Shown one piece after another: positions 13,996-25,015 of a stretch of DNA of 64,000 nucleotides (within the stretch, counting starts at the first letter, position 1; every line of letters begins with the position of its first letter). The translations under genes and the position numbers were made by a program. This stretch comes from Aulostomus chinensis (lineage: Eukaryota; Chordata; Actinopteri; Syngnathiformes; Aulostomidae). The stretch lies in the NCBI GenBank assembly GCA_037954235.1, contig JBBMOA010000013.1:16323501-16387500 (forward strand), written 5' to 3'. The notes under the pieces are model-generated. The model did no database searches and was not told where the DNA came from. It was given only the letters and a program-made list of their open reading frames with translations.

Positions 13996-14460
13996 ACACA
14001 CACTCGTCAAGTACACAAATCAAGGACCAACGTTCATTCTCTCCATGAGGACGTCACACAGACAGACTGACAAACAGCAGAGTTGTATTTTTTGATTCAT
14101 TTTCTTTTTTCTTTTTTCTTTTTTTTGCTTTAAGAGAACAGTTTTTCATCTGGTGTGTGACTCCGTCGGGTTCTTTTTTTTTTTTTTTTTTTTTTTTTTC
14201 TGACTGCACAGAGAAGTGCGGGTACTTTGGTGTACTACATTTCTCAGCAGCTTTTGTTTTTCATCTCCATGTGAATCGCTGTAGATGACTTAATTAGTTG
14301 AGGAATGTGGATTTACCAGAGGAGCTGATGGGAAGCTTTTTTTTTTAATTCTTCCTGCGTAGAGCATCCAAAAAAATTGTCATGAAATGTTGTTTTTCAT
14401 GTTGTGTTTTCAGGCTTGATAAATAAATAATTTTTAATAAAACCCTTGTTCGGTTTATTT
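13996..14460 (+). promoter_or_regulatory. ssrp1: ssrp1 3' UTR with poly(A) signals
   Basis: The region after the ssrp1 stop contains long T-runs (for example about 14175-14200). It ends in two AATAAA hexamers at 14422-14427 and 14436-14441, which set the likely transcript end near 14460. Confidence 0.7.
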
Positions 14461-16818
14461 TACAGAATCAGGGTTTAGGAAGCTTTAAATCAATCAAGTT
14501 TCTGAATGAGTCGTTTTGTTTTTGCTACTGATGAACTTAGTGAGTTACTTCTAGATCTTTCTAAATACGTGACGCCTTCACTTTCTTGCACCGGTTAGAA
14601 GCTTCTGATGTCACCCAGAGTAGAAATTTAATAATCCCACAATAAATCCAGGTGATCTGTGTGCGATACTTTTAGAACTGACGCCAGGAGGTGCATCAGA
14701 CGCGCTAGACACCAATAGGATGCAAATATGGAGACCGTTGGTGTGGTAATCCTTCATCCTCAGTTGGTAAAGAGTTCTGAACAACGGCCCTCAGTCACTA
14801 TCCTTTTTCTCTCCCTGTAGCTCTCAGCTACAGGCCTAAAGACTTAGAACATTACAAATTCTTATTTCCGACATTTCTATGACAACTGTAAGTCTTCATC
14901 TTCTGAGGAAGATTAAATGATAGAACTCTTTCAAGCTGCTTCTGAATGTACTTATTTTCTTTGTTGTCTTTCCCACAGTCCAAAAAAAAAAAAAACGTTA
15001 ACCATTAACTAACCTGTTTTCCACCCATACCAAGTAAAAACAAACCACCTAAATATACCCTGTAAAACTTAGCCACAAGGCTTTGTACATACTGGGACCT
15101 TTCACCCACTTTACACTGATCCCCAATGAAGGAGTCGCGGCTTCCTACATTACCAAAAGCTCTTAATGTTGTTCTTTCTTTCTCAGAAAAATCCCCGCAG
15201 GATAATCTTTGTACTGTGGTGTTGTGCATCAGGCCCATTTAACCAGGCAAGGTGGTTTGGGAGTGTGTGTTATCAGAGGAAGTTTGATGGCGGCGCTGGT
15301 GCAGGTCGGCGTGGCGGGTTTCAAACAGGAGGCTGAAGCTAAAGTACACGGTGGTTAGTAAAAGGGCTGAAGGGTGGTTTTTAAGAGCCAAACACCCCCA
15401 CACGTGCGGTCGACTAACACTCGGACTCTGTTGGTTTGGACGTTAAGGTCCTCCTCCTTCCTGCTGCAGAATCGTACTGTGTGTTGCATTTCATTTTTCA
15501 CTGGAGTCACATGACCATATCAATTCAAGTCACTGCACTTCCTCTTCAAAATTTAATTTAATCCAAAAAAAGAAGGGGAAAAAGTCCGATTTTGTCGCAT
15601 AAAAGCAGGAGGCTCCATGGTGTAAATTCATGTGCATGTGGTGTGTTGGGATATCCTGAACTTAGTGGACAAAGAAGAGAGTGAATGTGTCTACTCGGAT
15701 GACTTCCTTTGGCGAGAAGACCTGTGGTTTCCTCTTTCACAAGAATCAGATCAAAGAAATCCATCCGACACCTTTGTTTGCATCCAGGATTGGACAAATA
15801 ACATGGCCTGATTACATCTGTGATGGTTTTACCGTGGCACGAGGCTACAGCAGGAACCACTGTGCAGCATGAAGCTCCCATGTTCAAAGCATATGTGTGA
15901 GTGTGTGTGTGGTCTTGTATCAGGTTACCATTAACTGACCACAAACATAATGGACCCACTTAAGAAATGACAGTCCTGTGGAACATACATTTACGCACAC
16001 GCATACACACACAGACTGTCATTGCGCCATTACATTATCTCACTGATACAAGAGGCAATAAAGCTGCTGGTGCTCACTATTGTCTTGAGGAGTGGTTGTA
16101 TCATATGTTGGGGCTGTCAATTACGCTGCAGTTTGTCATTTATTAGGATGCATTTAGGCCGAGGCTCCTTATAGTGGCCTGTAAAGTTAAGAATCCGATT
16201 TCTCTCTCCTATCTTGAGGCATTTCTTTTCCGCACATCAGAATAAATAATACATATTGTTCCATTAAAAGCTTTAAGATCTCCTCATGGTTCTTTAGAGG
16301 GAACTAAAAGCATCACACATGAGCATTCAAGGATAACCGAAATCCATACTGGCGTCAAACTGGTAAACCTCGTGCTTATTTTTTTCATAAAGCAATATTA
16401 GTCTTTTGCAATCAAACTAAATATCATTTTGCTATATAGTTTTCCACTTTTCACACTGAATATTTTTAAAATCACCACCATCTTAGATGAAGCATCTTTT
16501 GGCCTCAGGGCCGAAAGATGAGGTATTTCCTTATTTGTGAAACCAAGACTGAAGCACAACCTCACAAATTCTAATATCTCTCTTCAAAATATCAAATTGT
16601 GACTTCATTCTCATAAAATTATCACTTTATTATCGTAATTTGACATTATTTTTTTGTAAATTTAGGATTTCAGTCATGAAATCTCAATTTTTTTTCTTTT
16701 CTTTTTTTTCTCAGTGTGGAACTAATACTCCACCGTAATTATCTAGTACTATATAACTTGTACACTTTGATTCTAAATTTCTTTATCATTCTTATATATA
16801 TCTTCTTTTTTTTTCCCA
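14461..16818. other. Intergenic region between ssrp1 and p2rx3
   Basis: I see no exon with recognisable protein similarity. The sequence is AT-rich with short chance frames and scattered GT-rich patches around 15895-15910 and 16000. Confidence 0.6.
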
Positions 16819-17187
16819 GCTGCACGGTGGTGCAGTGGTCAGCACTGTTGTCTCACAGCAAGAAGGTTCTGGGTTTGAGTCCCGGCTCCAGCACGGGATC
16901 TTTCTGTGTGAGTCTCCATGTTCTCCCTGTACCTGTGTGGGTTCTCTCTGGTACTCCAGCTTCCTCCCACAGTCCAAAGACATCAAGAGGGGACCAGGCT
17001 GATTGATACTCTAAATTGACCGTAGGTGTGGCTGTGAGTGTGAATGGTTGTCTGTCTCTATGTGTTGGTCCTGTGATGGACTGGTGACCTGTGCAGGGTG
17101 AACCTGCCTCTCACCTGAAGGCTGCTGGGATAGACTCCAGCCCCCCCATGACACTTAATTGGAATAAGTGGAAGAAAATGGATGGAT
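16819..17187 (+). mobile_element. tRNA-derived SINE-like element, full-length copy
   Basis: It opens with a tRNA-like head (CTGCACGGTGGTGCAGTGG, A-box-like; GGTTTGAGTCCCGG, B-box), followed by the body CATGTTCTCCCTGTACC...CTCCCACAGTCCAAAGAC and a GATGGAT-rich 3' end. It matches other copies in this window at 41976-42289 (-), 44265-44643 (+) and 50921-51240 (-). It is a common teleost repeat; I do not assign a family name. Confidence 0.75.
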
Positions 17188-17788
17188 ATATTCTTTATTT
17201 CTTTTATCATAACTTAACTTATCTTATCTTTTCTTATCTTATATTGTGCGTATTTCATGCATAGACTCAGATCAGTTTTGTCATTCGAGGGTACTAAAAC
17301 TGCATATGTAACACTAACCCAGTCAGATCTGTTTATGTAAAACCATGTTTTATCCCAAATTTCTCTCTTCACCTCACAAAGATGTCCAACCCACCCAGAC
17401 ACCCACCCCGCATGACCCCTGGGTGACTCTTCAAGCTCCATCGCATGTACATAGCCGAGCTGGAATAAGCCAGAGACAGTGAGAACAAATAGGACTGGGA
17501 GATAGGGATTTGTGGTGTAAAGTGATTGAGAAGCTGTGAGGGAGGGACTCAAGGGGCACTTTCACAATTTCCTCTGGCTCATTTGAGTGAAGAAGGGGGA
17601 GGTCCCACAGATGAGATCCACAGATGAGCCCAGGCCACACCAGAGAGGATCTGTGTGAAGATCACAACCAGGACAGAGCTTCCCCATCAAAAAAAACCCT
17701 TCAGATCGTCTAGTTCCACCTGAGACCTGGGACCTGGGACCCCCCCTTTCGCCTGCTTTTGCTCTGTGACCTGCACTGTCAAGTAGCC
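17188..17788. other. Upstream region of p2rx3
   Basis: This 600-bp stretch between the SINE and the p2rx3 ATG presumably holds the p2rx3 promoter and 5' UTR. I see no strong TATA box or CpG-dense core. The last 100 bases before the ATG are C-rich. Confidence 0.4.
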
Positions 17789-19829
17789 ATGACCTCCATG
17801 GTGTGGGGCTGTGTCACTGACTTCTTCACCTACGAGACCACCAAGTCTGTGGTGGTCAAGAGCTGGTCGGTGGGCATCATCAACAGGATCGTACAAGTCC
17901 TCATCATTGCATATTTTGTTGGGTCAGTGGTGTGCGTTGTTTTTGCATGTTTATGCTGACATGCTTGTCATGCATGAATCGGTCAGGTTGGATCAGGCGG
18001 TTAACAATAGAATTTGGTTTGTTGCACTAAAGTGTTCAAAATTTCATTAAAAAAAAACTTAAAAAGCAGAAAACATTTTCCTCCACATTGTCTTCCAGGA
18101 CTGTTTTTTTTTTTTTAATCTTTTTAAATTTCCAGTTTCTTGTGTGAGGAAACAACCCTGATGGAAACTGTTCTCTGTTTTACATGTTTATATATTCAGC
18201 TCAGCTTAAATTCTGTAATTTGGTTGAACCGACCTTTCAATGATAGTTGTAAAAAGTAGAAAATTCAGAGATGGGGAATAAAACAGGCAAAGCGTGCATA
18301 TAACATGTAAAAAAAAAAACTTTCTCCATGAAGGGATCTTAACTGACTTTATCTAAGATGAAGATTATTTGTTTCACAGCGCAGTGATCCTTTTTTTGTG
18401 TGGGTCTTCAATTTTTACAAGAATCTTTGAAATTCTCTTTAAACGAGGGTCAACACCTTTGTAAGTTAATCAAAGATTCATGTTGTTTTTAGTTTGGTTC
18501 GATAGGAAAAATTACAGTAACTTCTGAAATTTTCGGACAAACTGAGGCTGTATTACTTTAAGATATTGTCATTTGCATCAAGTTCTAAAAAGAAAAATGT
18601 GCTTTAACACTTTTTTAACAAGAGAAAACGTCCACTTCAAGCACACCAGCTCTCACCATTCATTAAAAGTATTTTTTTAAGTAATAAAAAAACAGATTTA
18701 GAGGAAATGTGAGCAGTGAGTACGGATCTATGACACATTGACCCTGTTGTGATGTCTGTCCTTCAGCTGGGTCTTCATTCACGAGAAAGCCTACCAGGTG
18801 ACGGACACAGGCATCGAGTCCTCCGTTATGACCAAAGTGAAGGGCTTCGGTTACCATCACAACCGTGTGATGGACGTAGCCGACTACGTCTACCCCCAGC
18901 AGGTCTGTGTGTGTCTGAGTGTGTATGATTGTGATAAAACCCAATCGGCGCACATGCACAAGCTTTGACCTTTAACACAACCACTACGTTCAGTTGAGCC
19001 TAGTATCGATGTTGTGCCGTGCTTCAGGGTGAAGGTGTGTTCTGCATCATGACCAAACTCATCATCACTGAGAATCAATACCAAGGAAAATGTGTAGAGG
19101 TGAGTAACACACTTGCACTTGACAGTTTCACTCTCCACCCTGTCGTCCAATCACAGCTGAGGAGGTGATGGACAAAGAACTCGCCATCAAATCCTCCACC
19201 TACAACAGTGGAGGAGTTAGCTTAGAAGCCCCTCAACCTCCAACTCATCCATCTACACACTCCTCTGCTTCTGAACCACACAGTCATGCGCTCCTTGCAC
19301 ACACGCTTCACTAGTTTGTTTTTACACAACTCTTTTTCACTGATCATAGTTTGACTTCTTTAGAGTTTCCATCTATTTAGCTACTGCGTAGTGTGTGTTT
19401 CTTGTTGTTGATGTCGTGTTGTATCGGCCCCTTGGATGGAGAGCAATGACATTTCGTTCAGCCATTTGTTTGTATGGGAATGAATGAGAGATTGCCTAAC
19501 AAAGATGCTTCCTCCCCTGCAAAATCTAATGAATTCCATCTTCTCTCCCTGTTTCTCTTCCAGTAACAATTTTATCCAAAGGAAATACAATTTTTAGTTC
19601 TGCAAATATTTCATGTCATCGCAACTGAAACATCTCTGATGTGGCGCACTTTCAAACACTCCATTTATTGTCAGTTTGATTCTGTTTTTTATGTGATGTT
19701 GTGGGGACTCTAGGAAAGTTCTTGTTACTCAAAAATGTAAAAAAAATATAGAGCATCAAGGGGGATTTTAGTGTTCCAGAAATGCCGCTGCAAATTTATG
19801 TAAGTCAAAGTAATATCTAACACAATGCC

Positions 19830-19866
<37 letters not shown>

Positions 19867-22851
19867 CGTGTGTGCGCCTTTAAGACCATGAGTGTGTATA
19901 AATGCAAATCAGATGAAGACTGTAAAAAAGAAATTGGTGCCATCCTGTCAAATGGTAAGACTTCCTCTCCTTATTATATAATTTACTGTACAAAATGATT
20001 GCTGTGTGTTTCCCAAACGCACACCACTGCAAAACTTCAATGAGTTCAGAAAGAAATGCAAGAAAGCCGAAAGGTGGAGACATCATTGGCCTCATGAGGG
20101 AAAGTTTCCGTTATACCTGGTTGAAGTTGGACGTTGACATCTGTTGACTGCAGGTGTGCTGGCAGCAGTGTCCCCCTGAATATTTCATGGTCTTTATTAT
20201 ATTATTTATATTAGTCGTATTATTATTCATCTAGTCTGGAAATCAGATTCAAAGGCCAATTAATTTTTTTGTTGTTGAAAGAATTAGAAAAAAAAAATAT
20301 TAAAAGCAACAAAAATGTGGTCAACGTTCCTGGACAATGCACATTTTTAAACAGACTCATTAAAATCAACAGAGTATCTGTGAGCTCCCGTGATATCGAT
20401 GGTGAAATCAGACAAATCCTACTTCAAAGTTTCAATTCAAAGTCAGTGATTTTGGTCTCACAGTGAGGGATGGGGCTGGTGCAGGTTTGCAGCAGCCATT
20501 ATTAATTGTACCACCAGATGGCTCTCAGGCCAGGAAGCCTGCTGACTTCACTTTAGGAAACTCAATTTCATGGAACCTTCTGCAGTTAATTGTCTTAGAA
20601 CACTAAGAACGCACCATTGTTTGGTGAGTCTTCACCTCCTTCAATCTTAAATTCTTCACCTCTAATCTCTTGTCTGTTTCTCTCATTCATCAGGGGTGAT
20701 AACAGGCGTTTGTCTTCACTCCAAGGGCAAGTGTGAGATTCAAGGATGGTGTCCCGCCGAGGACGACTCTGTCGCAATGTGAGAATATCCACACACGTTC
20801 ACACATACGCGCGGATACACTGGTGCTACAGACACCACGGTAAACTTTCTCCTCCTCACCCTTTCCCCCTTTTCATCCACCTCAGTAAACCTATGCTGGA
20901 CGTGAAGAACTTCACCATCTTCATCAAAAACAGCATTCGCTTCCCTCTCTTCAACATCACCAGGTGGGTCACACGCGTAGCAACAAGTGTGTGGAAAACA
21001 CACAGGAATGTTATGAAATTCATCGATTCACAAAAAATGTTTCTCCCCCAGAGGAAACTTCCCATCCACGATGTCATCATCGGAGATTAAGAATTGTACC
21101 TACCATCCGGAGACCAACCCCTTCTGCCCCATCTTTCTCGTGGGTGATGTGCTGAAATTCACTGGACAGGATGTGGCTGGCCTGGCAGACAAGGTCTTAT
21201 CCGTCCTAAACACCCTTCTCAGCATTTCCTGAACTTTCTACCCTTTAAAAGTGCAACTGCAGACTTTACACTACCTTCTTTTTTCACACCATCTTTCCCT
21301 ACTTCTTCTCTTTCAGGGTGGAGAAATAGGGATAAATATAGAGTGGAAGTGTAATCTTGACCTGAATATTGAAAAATGTGTACCCAGATACTCATTCACA
21401 CGACTGGATGCACCTTTTAAGAAAAATGCCATCTCAAAGGGCTACAATTTCAGGTAGGGGATTCATTCTTTGTACCAATTTATCACATTTTCTTTGTTCC
21501 TTTGCTTCTTTTTCTTTGCCACATTCATCTCATCTCCGCTGTCTCCAGGTTTGCCAAGTATTTCAAGGACATGAACGGGACGGAATTTCGGACGCTTCAT
21601 AAAGCATATGCGATTCGCTTCGATGTCATGGTTACTGGTCATGTGAGTTGTGTGTGAATGCTGAGACAAACTAAAAAACATTCAAAAGAAACTTGTCTTG
21701 AAAATATCCCCTTGAAAGTTATGAAGTAAGAGAACTATCTCCACCTCTTACTGAAATATTTCAGTCTTCAAAATGCAGTGATGCTTCACCCAAAAGGAGT
21801 TTTTACATGTGAAACAGATGTGTTGGGCTCACAAAGATGTTTCACATCACTTCTTTATAATTCTGAAGGGTAGAAAGAGCCAGCCATGTATTTTTAGCCT
21901 GAAGCTAATGACAGCTGACAATCAGCAACAGTAAAACGCCCCCCCCCCCCCCCCAAAAAAAAGCCTCAAGCTGTATTTGAGCTAAAAACAAAGCAACTGT
22001 AATTCTTCCGGTTCGGCACTTCCCTGAACCAACACTGAACAGCCAGCTGCTTCAACTGAATGCGCTCACTGCTCACTCAGCATTATCATACGCAACTGCC
22101 AAACCAGAAGTGCTATAGTTTGCTCTTTTTTTTAGCTCAAATAACAGTGTTTGTGGATCACTGGTGCTTAACGGCTGGAGAAAGATGCAGATCCTACCGG
22201 ATGATGCACTTGAGAGTTATATTTTTGGACAGTTTTGCTGTCAGTTGCTATCAACCCCAAGCTGAATATAATGGCTAGCTCCGGGTAAAAATGTCTCCAT
22301 GAGCTCATGACCTTTGTGTAAAAAGCGAAATATGCTATTTAGCATCTCTTTCAATTGCGTTGAATGCTCCGTGTGATTGACATAAATGGCGGCTAAGCAT
22401 CTTAATTCTCCTCTCAGGCGGGAAAGTTTGACATGGTCCCGACACTCATCAACCTAGTAGCTGCCTTCACCTCCATCGGACTGGTGAGGATTTTCGAATG
22501 AGGCAGAGAATAACAGCTGATTCTTGTCTGGGTGCTGTTTATCTTCATCGCTTCTGTGTCTGCAGGGTACGGTTCTTTGTGACGTTATTCTGCTGAACTT
22601 CCTGAGAGGAGCAGAGCAATACAAAGCCAAGAAATTTGAAGAGGTAGTGCTTTTATTTTTCCATATATTTTGACTGGACAAAGAATTTAACCACAGTTGA
22701 TTTTCATCAAACCATTTTTCAGGTATCAGAGGCTCAGATAGAAGCGTACCTCGCTCGGAGCCCGGAAAGTCAGCTGTCACTCAAACAAGGTATCAAGAGC
22801 TCCTGTGACTCTGGAGCCGTCTCCCTCGCCGCGTCTGACCAACAACTTTGA
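17789..22851 (+). CDS. p2rx3: P2X purinoceptor 3 (ATP-gated cation channel)
   Basis: A trimeric plasma-membrane channel opened by extracellular ATP, typical of sensory neurons. Twelve coding exons: 17789-17922, 18767-18902, 19028-19099, 19885-19954, 20694-20778, 20886-20963, 21052-21193, 21317-21453, 21549-21642, 22418-22483, 22566-22643, 22723-22851; all phases agree and give 406 residues (human P2X3 397). Visible: N-terminal DFFTYETTKS with the YxTxK phosphosite, TM1 about residues 26-46, ATP-binding lysines in TKVKG (68 and 70), extracellular cysteines in EIQGWCP and FCPI, NFR at 283-285, lysine in LHKAYAIRFDV (303), TM2 about 325-348 with its Asp in GTVLCDVILLNF, and the cytoplasmic YxxxK motif YKAKK. 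The N-terminus and SWSVGIINRIVQ favour P2X3 over other subtypes. It lies downstream of ssrp1, as in mammals where P2RX3 and SSRP1 are neighbours. Exon 4 has a microsatellite in place of a normal polypyrimidine tract. Confidence 0.95.
19830..19877. repeat. (TG)n(CG)n microsatellite abutting a p2rx3 acceptor
   Basis: A TG run becomes a CG run at about 19858-19868 and returns to TG, ending 7 bp before the acceptor of p2rx3 exon 4 (AG at 19883-19884). Confidence 0.9.
21770..22310. mobile_element. Foldback-like repeat in p2rx3 intron 9
   Basis: A left arm (21861-21920, GAAAGAGCCAGCCATG...GAAGCTAATGACAGCTG) and a right arm (22236-22283, GCTGTCAGTTGCTATC...AATATAATGGCTAGC) are imperfect inverted copies of one unit. 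The unit also occurs at 11461-11531. The centre holds 16 C followed by 8 A (21939-21962). This suggests a non-autonomous foldback or MITE-type element; boundaries are approximate. Confidence 0.45.
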
Positions 22852-23320
22852 CATACGCAATGACAGCAGACGTGATGAAATGGACAGTCCTCTCTCCCCC
22901 TTACTGCCTAGCTAGTGATTCATTATGCACTTTTCTTAATGACAGTCAGTTTAAGTTTGGCAAGTTTAAGGAAGTGGGTCAAGATGGACTGGGTTGCTAC
23001 CACCTTCAGATTCTCGCAACCTGAAGTCAGAAAAAAGCGGCTACGGCCTCCTGGAGTAAGCAGGCGTTACATAGGGACATTTAAGCAGTTTAATTTTAGA
23101 GGATTACCACCAATATAAACTGCAGAACCCGTATAACCTCCACAATATTACAGCTGAATCCCTCTGCTTCTCATGTCCAGCTAGCGCTGCTCAAATAACC
23201 TGGAATTAATAAAAAAAACAAATAGGATAAATGCTTAAAAAACTGACGTGAAAATAAGCTACCTGCAATTTGAAGTAGACCTCTAGACATCCCTCCCCTT
23301 CTTGCATAAATAAAAGCACC
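22852..23320 (+). promoter_or_regulatory. p2rx3: p2rx3 3' UTR with poly(A) signals
   Basis: AATAAA hexamers occur at 23208-23213 and 23309-23314 downstream of the p2rx3 stop, giving candidate cleavage sites near 23230 and 23330. Confidence 0.55.
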
Positions 23321-23500
23321 AAAGAGTCTCTTAATGATGTGTGTGTCTGTTTGTTATGGACATGGCGTCAGTGTGATACGAACATGTGTGGCTTGAGGTT
23401 TTCAAGTGAGTCATTATTAGCTCATTTGATGCATGTTACCATACACGCTAATGGACTAATATATTTTTGTTCAGATGGTTCTATTTGTCTTACTTTGGGT

Positions 23501-23501
<1 letters not shown>

Positions 23502-23561
<60 letters not shown>
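23502..23561. repeat. (CA)n microsatellite
   Basis: About 60 bp of uninterrupted CA. Confidence 0.95.
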
Positions 23562-23563
<2 letters not shown>

Positions 23564-23631
23564 ATTTTCAAGCCATATATATTAATGTGATTCTCTCTGT
23601 CTCTCTCTGTCGCAAATACACAGTTTATTGG

Positions 23632-23633
<2 letters not shown>

Positions 23634-23664
<31 letters not shown>
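23634..23664. repeat. (CA)n microsatellite
   Basis: About 31 bp of CA, 70 bp beyond the larger CA run. Confidence 0.9.
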
Positions 23665-23666
<2 letters not shown>

Positions 23667-24658
23667 TCAGGGCACTAATAGAACAAATAAAGGGCCTGAT
23701 TGTGGCTCAGATAGAGATTCATGAGAGTTGGTAGCTGTGAAGGGATGCCCAAGAGGAGCGGACAGCACTGTACTAATTTGATCATACAAATCAATATACT
23801 GCATTACAGTAATGGAAATGACAGAATACGACACCGCAAGTACTCAACCCTCTGAATTCTGTTTCCGGTCACTTTTAAATCTTGTCCACAGATAGAAGAA
23901 GGAAACGTGTCGGGTTGTTTTTAGACCACTACAGAGCTCAATTTACGGCTAAGTGTGATGGGTAGTATGTGCATGGTGTCACTACAGGTTCAAGAGAGCA
24001 AAAAATAATGAGCGCTGTCTCTGCTGTGCAGAACTCTCCAGACTTTAGGAGGTCAAACTTCCTGGTATCATGTGACCACTCCAGTGGACAGACTGTGATG
24101 GGGAGCCGTATTAGTCCCCTCACAGCGGGATATACATCAGGTTACCCACAGGGGCCATTCTAATGAAAAACTCATGAGGTGTCCTCCTAAATGCTCGCTT
24201 TTAAAGCACAGCGAAGTGCCTGGTGGGGTTCCATGTTGTACAATAGGTGCCCTTTTTATTTTCTCACCTATTTTTCAAACAGCCTGAACCCTCCACTAAA
24301 TTTTACTCTTATCCTCATCAGACTCAATTAACACACTTTTTTTTTAAATTTTTGAATCTAAGTGATATTCTCATTGCATTCTCAGAGAGACACAGCACAC
24401 AAGTTTCTTGAGGGGTGTTTGGCTACAAACCTGATCATTACAATCCTAAACAGAAGCTGATATCTCAAATCACGATGAAGATGCCTGGTGACATTGATAA
24501 TGGCTTTAACAGAAAAAAAGCCCAAAACTTTTGATTAAGATTCCAGCAGGCAAACAGAGTGATCAGGGCCAGAAAAAAGACGGCAGGTCATATGGCAGTT
24601 TTATGTTGATGCGTTGTTCCCACAATTTAATCCAGAGAACCATTCAGGGTAGAAAAGC

Positions 24659-24664
24659 TTTATT
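24659..24664 (-). promoter_or_regulatory. Candidate poly(A) signal for the TNKS1BP1-like gene
   Basis: An AATAAA on the minus strand lies about 350 bp downstream of the stop codon at 25018-25016. It is the nearest canonical hexamer I found. Confidence 0.4.
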
Positions 24665-24921
24665 AAATTACTATCGCTTAAATAATGTTATCCTTGAATA
24701 TAAATTCCTGATGGCCACAATAAGAAAATTGGAACAGTTTGAGCCTCAGGAGGATCCTGGGAAGTCTCAGTTTTTCTTTGCTTGAAATACTCTCAGCTTT
24801 AGTGGCTTTGGTGGCCTGAAGAGGGACGAGCAGCGCCAGGAAATCCCACAGCAGGTTTCTTTTAAGTCTGAAGAATTCCTGTCTGCAAACACCTCCGGTG
24901 CTCATCTTAACTTGGCATCTA

Positions 24922-24972
<51 letters not shown>
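24922..24972. repeat. (TA)n(CA)n compound microsatellite
   Basis: TA repeats (24922-24944) run directly into CA repeats (24945-24972), within the presumed 3' UTR of the minus-strand gene. Confidence 0.9.
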
Positions 24973-24974
<2 letters not shown>

Positions 24975-25015
24975 ACATATATGCAGTATAGCAATCTTTG
25001 CATATCCCTCTATCA

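Larger units (their letters stand above)
23321..24658. other. Intergenic region between the convergent p2rx3 and TNKS1BP1-like genes
   Basis: It contains two (CA)n microsatellites (23502-23561 and 23634-23664). No exon or RNA gene was recognised. Part of it may be 3' UTR. Confidence 0.6.

Noticed and set aside
1868..21962. Two identical C16A8 blocks (1868-1891 and 21939-21962)
   Set aside because: The flanks are unrelated; homopolymer blocks of this kind can arise independently and may carry sequencing error.
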